NCBI RefSeq assembly: GCF_027744825.2
Contig: NC_071347.1
Coordinates: 20,904,001 to 20,968,000 of the forward strand
Length of the DNA stretch: 64,000 nucleotides
Reading direction: 5' to 3'
From: Synchiropus splendidus
Lineage: Eukaryota > Chordata > Actinopteri > Syngnathiformes > Callionymidae
The position numbers and the translations under genes are program-made. The notes below the pieces were generated by a model. It was not told the DNA's origin and did not search any database. It saw only the letters and a list, made by a program, of their open reading frames with translations. Below, in pieces: positions 1-11,800 of this stretch (within the stretch, counting starts at the first letter, position 1; each line of letters opens with the position of its first letter).

Positions 1-3000
1 ACCAATTTGGACGTGCTCTTCTCTGCAGTTTTTGTGAACCATTAAAACTCATGAAAACCGAAGAGGCCAAAACGACAGAAGGGGGAAATGGCTATGAATG
101 GAAAGAAAGAGGAAAAGCTGAGCGGAGGATGAGGGGGGGGTTTAATCACAGAAACACTGACCCATAAAAAGGAGAAGCAGACACAAGTGGAAACCAGAGG
201 AATGTCAGCCAGCTGGAGGAGACATCCTTCCATCTCGCTCGCTCCGCCGCTGGCTTTCTACTTAGAGCCGGTCGCAGAGTGAAACCTCCTCAAACAAAAG
301 CTGAGATGCTTCAGAGGGGGAAGACGGTTTATCTCTGACCCTTTCTCCAGAGACGCTTGTCACCTGACCATGCGTTTGAGGGCCTGTTCTCCAGATCGCT
401 TCAGCGTCGGCGCTCGATCCCACGTCCCCGTCTCTTCCAGGTCGTGGCCTATTAGCAGCGTCCAGGTTCGCGGCGCTGACGGCTCACTCCTCGTACTTGC
501 TCGTGTGCATCATGACGCTAACAAGAACAAGCTGTTTTGTGGAGGGAATTCTTATCAGTAGCTGGAGGATTGGCAGGATGCTGAGTTCACTGATTAAAAA
601 CCAAAGGTCACATACCAGACAAACATGTCCTTGCTTCAGCTTCTGAGGGGGCCCGAGGTGTTTGCGGAGACCTGGCTGCATCGTGGATGTGTTTGTGCAC
701 CCTGTTGATTTTCCTTGGAATCTGACAAGACGAAGCTCGTATCAATAAACACATGAAGAAGTAACAAATACTGCTTTGGATTAAAGTGGAGCAAACTCCT
801 GAGAAAGTAGCTAGAAGACCTCCAGTCTCTGGAGCATCAGTCTTGATGTGAAATTGTGAAATGTTTGCATGAACAAAGGCAAAATATGACTTGAATAGTG
901 AAATGATGAGGTTCAAAACTTGCTAAATTCCACCCCAATTTCACAAACTGGGTGATAGTTTAGGGTGGTAAAACTCGGAGCAGTGCATTAATCTTTCTGC
1001 GCCACAAGTTCCACTTTCAATTCAAGGTCCGAATTCCGAGCTGTTTTCCAACTTTCGATTGGAAAACTGCAACAGCACGTGTCAGGATGTGGAACTCTGA
1101 GGTATGGAGGACCAGGAGCAGTCTTCCAACGCAGTTCAGATGCATTTACTTCCATTTTAGCACATGAATAAAATGATTCTAACATGCAACCAAGTCAAAG
1201 TCAGTTGTTGTATTACAGCATTTTGCTGTAATACAACAACTACAGAAGTTGCTTTGCCCACTTTTATGACAACCAAGACTTCTATATTGACATCACACCG
1301 GCTCCAGTCTTGGAAGTCGCCTGCCTGTCGTGTGTCGGTGAGGAGCCGGCACTATCTCCCACACCGCAGCGCGAGTCTCAGGACGCGCCAGGTCTCTGCA
1401 GTAATCACGAGCAACAGGTGGGCCGGGACGGGCCCGTGCCGCCGCTGCAAACCCTTTCCTTTGAAACTCCTCAAGTTTGATCCAAGACCGGAAAACATCC
1501 CATTAGTCAAGTTTGTTTTCATTTCAAGGACCACACACACACACAAACACAGCAGATTATGTATAACAAGAAGCTCTAACATTGACTTTCACGAATGTTT
1601 GGGGACGCATATGACCTTTGACCTTCGCCAGGGTACAGCTCCTGATGGGGTTTGTTTTCACCGCCGTTTTCCGTCATCGGCAGCAACTCATTTGTTATCT
1701 ATGGAAGCCAGATGAGGCAGTTTAGACTAGTTCTCCAAAGACTTGAGGAGCCGTTGTTTACTTGACTTGTAAGAATTATTTTTATTATCATGATGTCTCC
1801 TTTTAAACTCCGCCTACCATAATAATTTTAGAAAAAATACCTTCAAATTTACAAGTTTACTGTTGTCACTTTACCATTTAACATCATTGCAGCGCTACTT
1901 TACCTTGGTGTTTTATGCACTACGTCCAGCAACGGCCTGCTGTTTTGCCACATCACTGGAGTGCCACCTGTTGCTGACTCACCACGTCTGAGGCATTTAC
2001 AGGTCAGTAACTTGTCAAAACACTCACCGTAACCTGTTAGGAGAAGTGCCAGAACCTGTGTGATCTGTTATGAAGAGTCATTGTCAGCTTTTTACCCCCA
2101 TAATAAGTGTATTAAGAGCGTTAGCATATGCTAAGCTAACGGCGTTAGCTATGCAGTGGATATTGAACCTGAGGAATAAATGCATGTCTAACTGAATAGA
2201 GCTTGGTTTAGAAACTACTATGAGTGTTTTAAGATGTGTAAGATGTGTAAATGATCTGTCTGTAATTCATATTTATATAAAATGCCTGGCATTCTAATGG
2301 GTATAAGCTAGTGTATGTGTGGTTAGGTGAGGTCAAAGTTAGTTGTTTTGATTTCAAGGCTTTTTGTCTTGTATTTAAATCAAACCCTTAACTGTGTCAC
2401 TGCATTGCTATTCTTGGTTTGAACTGTAGCACACAGCGTTTATCTCTCAATGTCTCATTCTCAAAACTTCATTGGTTCTGTGTAAAATAAAAAAACATGT
2501 TTAGAATTTTGAGTGTTCCATAGTTTTGGAGCTAGACGCCATTTTGGAATGTTTGTTAGGTAATCTTGGCCTCTGTTTTTGCTCCGTGGTTCTTTTTTCA
2601 CCTGTTACACAACTGCTTCTGTCATTGTGCGTGTGTGCAACCTTGTGGAACACTATAAATACTTCCCAAGTTAAATCCAAATGTGTGTACTCCATTTCCC
2701 GATTTGCCCTAATCTCTGAGAGCATCTTGCTTTTCATAATGACGACCAGGTTTCCCTTCACTTCGGAGTTTCGGAGCACTTTCACTTGGCAGGGACCTCT
2801 GAGCTATTACCTTCTCGCCTGCTGAGTGGTGTCCCGAAGAGCCCCAAAGTCAGCAGAGTTTTAAAACAAGCCCGTTCTGAGAGATGATATGAAAGAAGGT
2901 GCGGGACAAAGACTTTGTTTCGGGTGAAGGAGGGGCGTGCAGCTCCTGCTACAACAGGGCTCAACATTGTAACCAGAGCCTGGAGCAGTCCGCCCTGCGC

Positions 3001-3867
3001 TGGGACTCTGGAGTGGTTTGAGAAAAGGCCAGACATTCCAGGAGAGATCGCCGCCCAGACACCCAGCGGCAGCCAGTCAGCAACAAATTCCAGAATAGCA
3101 GTGCGGCTGCTAAAAATAGTTGTGTGTACAGGAGAGCTGGACGGGAGTGAGGGGCTGCTGGATGGAGGTGAATGATAGAGGAGTGGAACAGGAAAGGAGG
3201 GAGCTTTATTCCATTCCATATCCAGTCACAATGTTATCGTAGCCACGCAGAGGAAAAGTAGTCCTGCTGGGATCGGAGCTGGGAACTGGTGCAAATATGC
3301 TGCAGGGTCTGGAGGTGTGGTGCAGTGCTGGTTCGGTAAAATATGATGAACGCCGTCCCCGCCGCCTTTTTATTCCCGGTGGTAGTGGCCTGAATTTGAA
3401 AGTGTGTTGGGCTGAAGCTGGCATGAGCTGCTGCAGTTCCACTTCCATCTGGAGGTTCCGCTCTTCTGGTGATGGAAGATCTGGTTCTGACTGACCTTGA
3501 CTCGGTTTGTGGGACTTAAGAAACCACAGCCATTCTTGTGAGTGCTGTCTTTTGCCCAGTCGCAAGGGTTAGCGCTAACAGTCCCAATCTCCAAGTCATT
3601 GACGTATAGTCAATCCCAGAGTGAGGTCCAAGTCTAGGCCATCGCTGGGGACTCTATCACTGGACATGTCTCATGTTTCATTTCTCCTTACTATCATGTA
3701 AAGAGGGCCCAAGTATCGTAACTAAACGTGTCTTTGAACTGTTCTGGAGTGTTGAAAATGGTTCATTATGACTCACAAAAATGTGTCAAATTTGAATGCT
3801 CTTTTAATGTAAAAACAAAGACTGGTACTTTCACACCATCTTCAGACGTTTTTATGTTTTTCCATAG
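1..3867. other. intergenic, no gene seen
   Basis: Apart from the hairpin at 1203-1241 and a gttagcatatgctaa palindrome near 2122, only mixed non-coding DNA is seen. The 183-codon frame at 1164-1715 runs through the hairpin and lacks protein-like features. Confidence 0.7.
1203..1241. repeat. perfect 18-bp inverted repeat with 3-nt loop
   Basis: The left arm is 1203-1220 (agttgttgtattacagca), the loop ttt, and the right arm 1224-1241 its exact reverse complement. Outer bases caaag/ctttg suggest an imperfect extension. It could form a hairpin or cruciform. Confidence 0.95.
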
Positions 3868-4080
3868 GGATGCACCAAAGGTTCAGTGGTGAAATACATT
3901 CGGCTAAACAGTGCAAACAAAGCAACATTCGGCTGCGGTGACTCTTCAACGCCGATAGCGGCATGTAATGCAATCAAAAATCATGCCGAATACGATGCAG
4001 TTTTCAAATATAAAAATGCAACGCAGAGGTGATACAAGCTCTGTGAGAGTGCAGACAGAATTCTGGCAACCCACTCCACT
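3868..4080. mobile_element. possible hAT-type transposon fragment
   Basis: The stretch starting gggatgcaccaaaggttcagtgg, with repeated attcggct and gccgaata motifs, resembles termini and subterminal repeats of fish hAT elements (gggatgcaccgaa...ttcggc). No coding remnant or matching far terminus was found. Confidence 0.4.
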
Positions 4081-7000
4081 ATTCTCAGAGTCACTGTTGT
4101 AGAAATCTGGCAACACCGACTCCCAGACACATTCATTTGTTGTGGGTTTACCTACTTTTATGTTTTGTTTGAAAGACTAATATAAATCTAAAACTGAAAT
4201 GCGATTTTTTTAATTTTTTTAAACATCAAAAAATATTCAATCATCTAAACATTTACTTTCATTGAAAAACATGTTTAATATATATTCTACTATTGATGCA
4301 ATATATTTTTAAAAAAGGAAAATGTGAATTAACATCCACAGTTGCTATTCAGTATTCTTTGGTATAAAGTTTTTAAATTTGATTTGGCCACAACTTTTCA
4401 TGTCGCTGTCTCCCTCGATTTCAATGTTTTAAGAGTCTTCTGCCGTGTCAGCAAGATGAAACAACCTTAGATAGACTGGAGCAATGTTCGTCCATTTCCG
4501 TAATCTAGTTTTAGAAAAAGCCTGATTTGTTCAGCTACATATTTTCCTGACATGTCATTGTGTAAGGTTCGTATGAGCTGCTCTGAATGAGGGTGGTTGA
4601 TATTCTTGTTTAGACAGTGAGTGTCAGCCATTTTTGTAGTCCTTGTTGTGCTTACAATGTAAAACAAAAGGAGCGAGGCAGCCATTTTGATAACTTAATA
4701 TCATATCATTAATATTACTTGGTAGCTATATATATATTTTGATGCAAGGAAACTGGATGAGGATGTGCTACTGGATAACTGGAGGAAAAAAAAACATTGC
4801 TGGGCCCATTGCTGTATAAGTATTGAGTATCAACATCAGGTCAGATACCAATAGTTATATATTTTCCACAAGTGCCTGACAAGCTCTTCTTTTGCAGTGT
4901 TCTAGTTTAGAGTAAAGTGACTGGCATAGCACTACAAAGAAGAACCTGTTTGTCACTGCTGCAGAGCTCCCACCGCTGCAGTGTGGAGGCAGCCTGGGAG
5001 AGTGACAGAGTGCTGGTTAAAGTGTGTGTACATTCGCACGAGTGTGTTCAAGCATTTATTTGTCAAGCTCGCCCTCCAACAATCTTGAAACAATGTGTCA
5101 GCTAACTGGGGAACACACACTCCACTGTACTCAGTGCTTCCTCCAGGCCCTGCCCGTGTTTATTTTCCCTGTAATGAACGTGCAGCTCAGTTTACAACCC
5201 CAAACCTTCTCTGTGGAACGTCCTGCCTGCTGCAGCAGCCAAGTCAGCCTCGGCCACGCCAAACCTCGGCTGCTTTTTGCTCCACTGGCAGAATTATCCC
5301 CCACTTTTATCATTTTTTTTTTCTGCAGACAAAGAGGTTGTAAACTTATTTGAAGGGCAAGTACATTCTTCAGCTTTCACGTCCAAAATCCTTCTCCGTG
5401 TGATTACTTTTGTCCATTCCAGCTCACAAAGAAAAGGGGGGGCTAGAAGAGAAGAGGCTCCCTTTCTAGCCAATGCTCCAGGCAGAGAGAGAAATGTCCT
5501 TTCTCTTTACTTCCATACCTGCCAGGCAGAGAGTTGGGTCAAGGGACGCCTTTAGATGTGTAGTGCCGCATCCACCGATGGACCCGCATTCCTACCCCCT
5601 CCCACCTACACCTTCTGCAGATGTTGGAAGGGGGAACAGTTCAGAGAGTTCTGCAGCTGGACTTTATTTAGAGGTCAGAAAGTGAACGAGAAATTGCTCC
5701 GAAGACAAAAAAGAAATCCCTTTGAAATTCGGATCATATCAGTGTCACTGCTGCGGCCATTGAAGTCTCTGAGAATTTTTACAACCATTATTAAAGCCTC
5801 TATTATTCTTTGCACATGATAGAAGGTTTATTGTTTGAAATCCAGAGGGCCCTCAAAGATAATAGTTCTTACCATAAAGTCCTATTATGGATTTTATTGA
5901 AGGTCACTCTGCTCTCCAAAACTAGACCGTAAATCAAAACACATGGCGAGTGATGTAAAAAGGTGCGAGCTATTCTCCGCAGCACTTGTTGTATATGGAC
6001 TCACTTCAAAAAAAAAAATCCAATAGGCAGCATGACTGAGAAGTAGCATTGGAAGGGTCATTTGGATGGATTTAAAACAGCAACGTACTGATTTCGGAGG
6101 TTTTTGCCTGACTATATTTTAATATCCTACAGCATAAGTGAAGGATCCGATTTTAGGTGGTGGTGACGTTGCATTCTTGCAATGTGTGGCTGATTAAAGC
6201 TGTACGAGATACCAGGCCCACACCAGAGTGTACAGAGACCAGAATCCAGAAGCATAGGTCTGTTCCTTACTGCCAAAGAAATGGTGGTCATTCTTTCAAA
6301 ATAAAGTGAGAGATGAAAAGCCATCATTGAACTAAACTAGTTTGGTCTTGGTGACTTGACTACAACACCACTTGGCTGTGACTCAAGGTTCTTGAGACTT
6401 TCCCGCGCCAGTTTCATCATTTAGAATTTGCATTATGGTGCGGTTCATTTTGCCACTGTAACCCCCACTTTTTGCCTCAAAATGTGCTGCTGCCCACTTA
6501 GCTCTCCTCAACTTTTACACTGTCTGTCTTTCAACTTTTGCCCTCAGCTAAGTCACTAGTTCCGATTTTCCATTCCCGTTTCTCTTTCGTCTTTTCACCT
6601 GGCTGGTAGCTACAAATCACGAGCTTCTAAAACCACCCTAGGAAAAACATGTTTCCTGATGTGGTTCTTCCTTTCAGTCCTTTAATAAGGGCCTGTTTTG
6701 GATCAGCTTGAGGCTATAGAACTAAAGTATCGCTCAGCTATGGTGGTTCAAACCTCAGCTAGACGTTAAAACTGGTGGCCAAACTCCTCCGGAGGGGTCT
6801 GACACAGAATTGATTTAGCTGTACGGTGTCTTTTAGCAAACTCAGATCTCATCCAAACCTTTACCTCTGGGGGATGAGTGTCTCTCACTGCTTCAGTCTG
6901 GCAGTTTCTTGGACCTTTCCAAAGAGTTTATTTGATATTGCATGAAAGCTCTGACCTCAAATTCCAGCCAACTACTAGTTGACGGATTTAAATTCTAACT

Positions 7001-7639
7001 CACCATCGGACTATTTGTGTCTTTTATGGTACAACTGTTTCAAACTAGGGGCATTATTTATTGTTATTAGACACTACATTGTACGTTTGATGAAAGTTCG
7101 CGTTCAAACAAAGAGAAAGTTGTGAGTGTTATGTCATTATTTTTTTGCTCCACATATGGTTTGAATGATGGACTTTCAAACGGACGTTGATTGATGTGAT
7201 TTTCTGCAGCTTGCTGTCAGTGTGACGGAATGGTGCAGCAGGGCTCTCCAAATTCTCGGCTTAAGGACTGGAGTTTGTAGCGCAGACTGGCTTAATAAGG
7301 TCAATTTGAGACTCGGATTACAGTTTCAGTGTGTGATGGAGGGAGCCTACACTCTGCTTTGCATTATACCGTACAAGCATTTGTTGTGTTCCTCAACGGC
7401 CTTCAACTGAAGTCTGGCCAGACAAACATGCCGATGGGGGCGGGTGCTGTCCCAGTCGTTGGTACTGAAGCCCAGAAAATCTGCAGGTCCCCCCACCACC
7501 CACTTCCTCCCCCACGCAGGATAAAAAATGTGGATCAAATTAACCCGGCAGCAGCAATGTTCTCCCGCTCCACATCTAATTGACTCTCCAAGTCCCCAAA
7601 ACAGACAGTGTTGTTTCTTCCAGACGTGAACTGTGTTCG
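4081..7639. other. intergenic, no gene seen
   Basis: AT-rich to about 4.9 kb, then mixed sequence with short frames only. No RNA gene, exon or named repeat recognised. Confidence 0.7.
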
Positions 7640-8000
7640 GCGCTCCGTGCTGTCTGCTGCTGTTTGTTTGACTCTGTCAGGTTTTTATAACGACATTAAA
7701 ACGGCTTCCCTCAGGGGGCTCCGGGCCCCGTTCAATTTAGCGATCACTATAAGGTAACCAGCAAGCACGGTCGGAACGCCGGCCGCTTGTTTGGACCTCA
7801 GAATCGAGTCACCGCTGGGGGTTGGTTTTATATTTACCCCACCTCAAGCTTCACTCCTGTCAGCCACTTGTTTTTTTTGCCGGGGTAAAGAGCCGGCTGT
7901 CAAGTCACTGCCAGCCCCGTCCTGATTGTACTTGGCCAGTTTAGCAATTTTCTTGATTGAGATTGGCTGTCAGTCAACCACTGTAAGCTCTTTTCCAGAG
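7640..8000. promoter_or_regulatory. candidate conserved element downstream of nuak1
   Basis: Non-repetitive, moderately GC-rich segment with ttttataacgacattaaaac (HOX/CDX-like), ggctgtcaagtcactg and ggctgtcagtcaac (TGTCA, MEIS/TALE-like) words. No coding frame. Inference only. Confidence 0.25.
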
Positions 8001-8465
8001 TAATTGAGGTTAAATGTACATTCATGTGGATCCGAGTTGAACGGAGGTTCTTTCTTTTTTTCTTCTTTGGCTCTTTGGTTGATTGACTTCACTTCATGAT
8101 GATAGTTGTCACTTACGAGTGCTGTCCAGGGACTCGACATTCCGGTCGGGTGAAGTGAGGTCAGCGAACGGCGTCCAGTTTTTCAAGATGTTTCTTGAGA
8201 TTTTGGTTGTCATGCATTACTGGGTCCATTCGGACGAGCACTTGAACACATCATGGCGGGAAGGCTAGCCTAAAACAAGGGAGGCACCTGGTACTGGTAC
8301 GACAAACAAGAAGTACAAGCAGTTACTGAAGACAACAATCATTCATGTGAAGGGGAAACATGGTGGTCAAACCTGTCACCTGCAGCAGAGGTCGGGAACT
8401 GTAATGACGGAGAGAACCAAAAAAGCACATTTTAAAGTAGTTATTGCATGAGAGCCACATAAAAA

Positions 8466-8478
8466 TATATCAAATTCT
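8466..8478. repeat. LINE target-site duplication, left copy
   Basis: tatatcaaattct, identical to 8887-8899 on the other side of the LINE. Confidence 0.9.
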
Positions 8479-8886
8479 TCACCTTCACCTTCTGCCGCTT
8501 ATCCGGGGTCAGGTCGCGGAGGCAGCATTCGGAGCAAGGAAGCCCAAACTTCCTGATCCACACAAACCTCCTCCAGCTCTTCCCAGGGGATCCCGAGGCG
8601 TTCCCAGGCCAGACCGGAGACATCATCTCTCCAGCGAGTCCTGGGTCTTCCCTGGGGTCTCCTCCCGGTAGGACATGCCCGGAACACCTGCCCAGGGAGG
8701 CGTCCAGGGGGCATCCGGATCAGATGCCCGAGCCACCTCAGCTGGTTCCTCTGGATGTGGAGGAGCAGCGGCTCCACCCCGAGCTCCTCCTGGATGACCG
8801 AACTCCTCACCCTATCTCTAAGGGTGCGCCCAGCCACCCTGCGGAGGAAACTCATCTCAGCCGCTTGTATCCACGATCTCATCCTT
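8479..8886 (-). mobile_element. 5'-truncated LINE, reverse-transcriptase C-terminal end
   Basis: The minus-strand frame 8882-8499 (127 codons, no stop) reads AAEMSFLRRVAG, LGVEPLLLHIQRNQLRWLGH, RMPPGRLPGQVFRACPTGRR, GRPRTRWRD and MLPPRPDPG. This is the very common fish non-LTR element tail that follows the reverse-transcriptase domain. The 3' end shows the usual CCGGATAAGCGGCAGAAG followed by a short GGTGAA-type repeat. Flanking 13-nt direct repeats (8466-8478 and 8887-8899) mark the insertion. Only the last ~400 bp inserted, so it is dead on arrival. Clade assignment (LINE-2/Maui or Rex type) is uncertain. Confidence 0.93.
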
Positions 8887-8899
8887 TATATCAAATTCT
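8887..8899. repeat. LINE target-site duplication, right copy
   Basis: tatatcaaattct, identical to 8466-8478. Confidence 0.9.
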
Positions 8900-11800
8900 G
8901 AATACAACTAAATGTAAAACTACTGAATAACTATTTTTGCAGTACATGTACATGGTCATTAGGTGGCAGTACACAATTGTGGGCGCCTAAGTGAAGTAGA
9001 ACACACTGTGCATGCACCATGTCGACAGCATCTCCTTGTTGTTGCTGTAAACAGCAGTTTAAAACACATATCCTTGTCTGTCGTTACATGCGGCGTTCAA
9101 TGCACTTTACTAGTCTTCTCAATGCTCTCTCCCTGTGCCTCATTTACTCTGTGTGAGGTAACTGAAAACGGTGCCTTCACCAGCCTGAAGGTGGCTCTTG
9201 AGCAAGGCAGGACACTGGTCTGTTTCTCCGGTACTTATATACATACTTATATACTTACTCCAGACTTCTTTCAGAAGACACACATTTGTATCTCTGCCCT
9301 TCAAAAGCACATGATCACTCTGATCCGTGCCGCACGGGCGATAAGAGGCTTTCAAAACCTGTGCATGGATGAGGAAATGAAACTGAAGAGAAGATCAACG
9401 CCAATGACGGCAGGCAGTGTTTTGTTGCCATGAATCGGACGTTTGCACAGCAGGATTTGAGTTTAGTTGACATGCTCATGCTCATGGTTGTCGGCACCAG
9501 TTCCAGCCGCAGCACCAGACCTTTCCACTTTGGAGGCTGGTATCAAAACTTGCTGGATTCAGTCGGCTTTGATGCCACCACTGTGTAAAAGTGCTCTGCA
9601 GGCACAATGTCAGATTGGCCCAGAGAGCCCAGAGAGCTCGAGCGGTCATCAAAAGGGCCACATCTGGCTCCCGAGCCATAGGTTCCCTTCCTCTGATGTA
9701 GAGACTCTGGTCCAACTCCTGGTGCCACATCATCATCATAGAGTGTCTCACCAAAGTCTCAACTGAATTTGAGTTCTGGTCCAAAATGAAATAATATCTA
9801 GAGGTTTGTCACAAAGTTTGCTCTGTGAATGTTAAATGGACACTCAACCTCTTCATGAATTATTCATCTCACCAACGTTCTGACTCGGTCGATTTCATTG
9901 TAACACTGACTGGATTCAGCAGAGCAGCTGGAACTCTGCGCAGCAACGTTTTCACAGCTCCCACTGAAGCCCACGGGAACGAGACTTGAATGCTCAAAAT
10001 AACAGATTTTCTTGGGTGGAGTAGCACTTTAACATCCATCACGTTAATTCATCTTTAGCTTCAGCTGCTGAGACTGTGTGGAAACATTGACTAACTTCTG
10101 GGGAAGAGAATAAAAACGCTTGGTGCTTGTTAACCAGATCTGCTGTGGACAGACTGGCTCCTTATTCTCATGGAACTGCCGAGTTTTAAATGTAGCTAGA
10201 ACGTCTTTTAAAACATCTGGTTTCTTTTTGTTTTTAATTCAGGTTATATTTAGGAGAGTTTGCTAACCTTTCGTCCAGCGACGCAGCCACCTGTTGGGTG
10301 TGCTCAGCCGAACCACATATTAACTGGCTTCATTTTTTACTCGCGTTATTGGTTGCGACAAGTCACATGTTTTGATGGAAAACATTTTTGCCCACGTTGA
10401 ATTCAGACCTGGTGATGGAAGGACACACAGGTTGTGTCACCAAGCAGTCAAAACAATGGTTGTAATGTTACACAATTTGTCAAAAGATGAAGTGGACAAG
10501 ATGCATTTTGGGTCATTTTTTTCCCCAGTGTAGAGTGTCCTTTACCTTTTTACCTTTCCCTGGGTACAACTGACTTCAGGTGTTCCACTTGACAACAAAT
10601 TGTCAAAAGAGAGATGCAATTGAAACAGTGAGAATGGTTGATTCACTTTTTCTTGCATCGCATGTTCAGGATCAACATTGGTGGCGCTATATTTGCAGCT
10701 AAATTCATTGTATTTATCTTGTTGAAACACAAATATTTCTCCTTAAGCGCTCATTTAATGGCTTGCCACTGGCCACATTAATAATCTGGTGGCCCGAATT
10801 TGGCCCTCTGACCTTGAGTTTGAACCTGTTCTTCCCACTAGATATCGGCTCTTGCCATTTATTATAGAGAAAGAAATATAATTTGGAACTCAATTGTGGA
10901 CTTTAAGGGAAGACTGGTGAGATCTTGAGAGGTGAAGGCATTTTTAACGGGTTAGAATGTATGTGTAAGACAATGATTGATGGAATATTCTGTGGCAGGA
11001 GAAGGTATTTCCAACCCTCCTGTATCTCTACATCTTCAGCTCCAGTCACTGACCTACAAACACACACCATCTAGCCCACATCTCTCAAGCACTGACCCAA
11101 ATTCCCTTATCTAGAACCACCCGCGGTATCTTTAAAATCTATACGACGAGGATTCAAACAGGTGACCTGTGCAGCTTGGATCACCGAGCTTGGCGCCGTG
11201 TCCATCTGGGTTTTTGGGTCACCCCTTCTTAAAAAAGAATCGAGGCCATCCGTCTTATGATAGTTTTGATAACCACACTGGAGGAAATTAAGATCCATGT
11301 CCAACTTCCTATTTTAGTGCTTGCAGGTCAGATGGTAACTCCAAATGCTCTATGGGAGAGCTAATGTAGGCGGAGTCAAATACATGCACAGCTGAAAACC
11401 ATCTGGCTGCTTATTCAATTAAAGGTCCTATTATTAAATAAAATTAAAATACTCGCCAATAACTGGAGGACAACGATTGCTACCCTTTATTTGGGGTTAA
11501 AAAAAAGGTTTACACAGAGTGCATTATCCAGATTCAAGGGTGCATGGATCGTCGTATTTTTTGGCCGATACTGATTTTTTGTAAAGTGCCAACTGATACC
11601 AATTTTAATCTACTAAATAACAATATTACTGAACACTCTATACAAAACATTGCAACTTTTAAAGCAAAACAATAGCAATACAAAACACAAAGTGTTTAAC
11701 AGAAAATAAATACCTTCTATTCTCAATGAACAGCTCAACCTCACAATGTAAACTTCACTCACCACTTGTTAAATAGCGGAATGTTGCCTTATAGCCTGAC

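Noticed and set aside
1203..1241. Hairpin as a microRNA precursor
   Set aside because: The stem is only 18 bp and perfectly paired with a 3-nt loop, too small for a canonical vertebrate pre-miRNA.
1164..1715. 183-codon plus-strand frame
   Set aside because: Runs through a perfect hairpin, no domain, no splice support.
8724..8930. Plus-strand frame over 8.7-8.9 kb
   Set aside because: Antisense of the LINE frame.
8963..9433. 156-codon plus-strand frame
   Set aside because: No motif or family resemblance; region otherwise non-coding.
11541..11790. Possible DNA-transposon end (gtgcatggatcg...ggccgatactga)
   Set aside because: Resemblance is weak and no partner terminus or target duplication was found.
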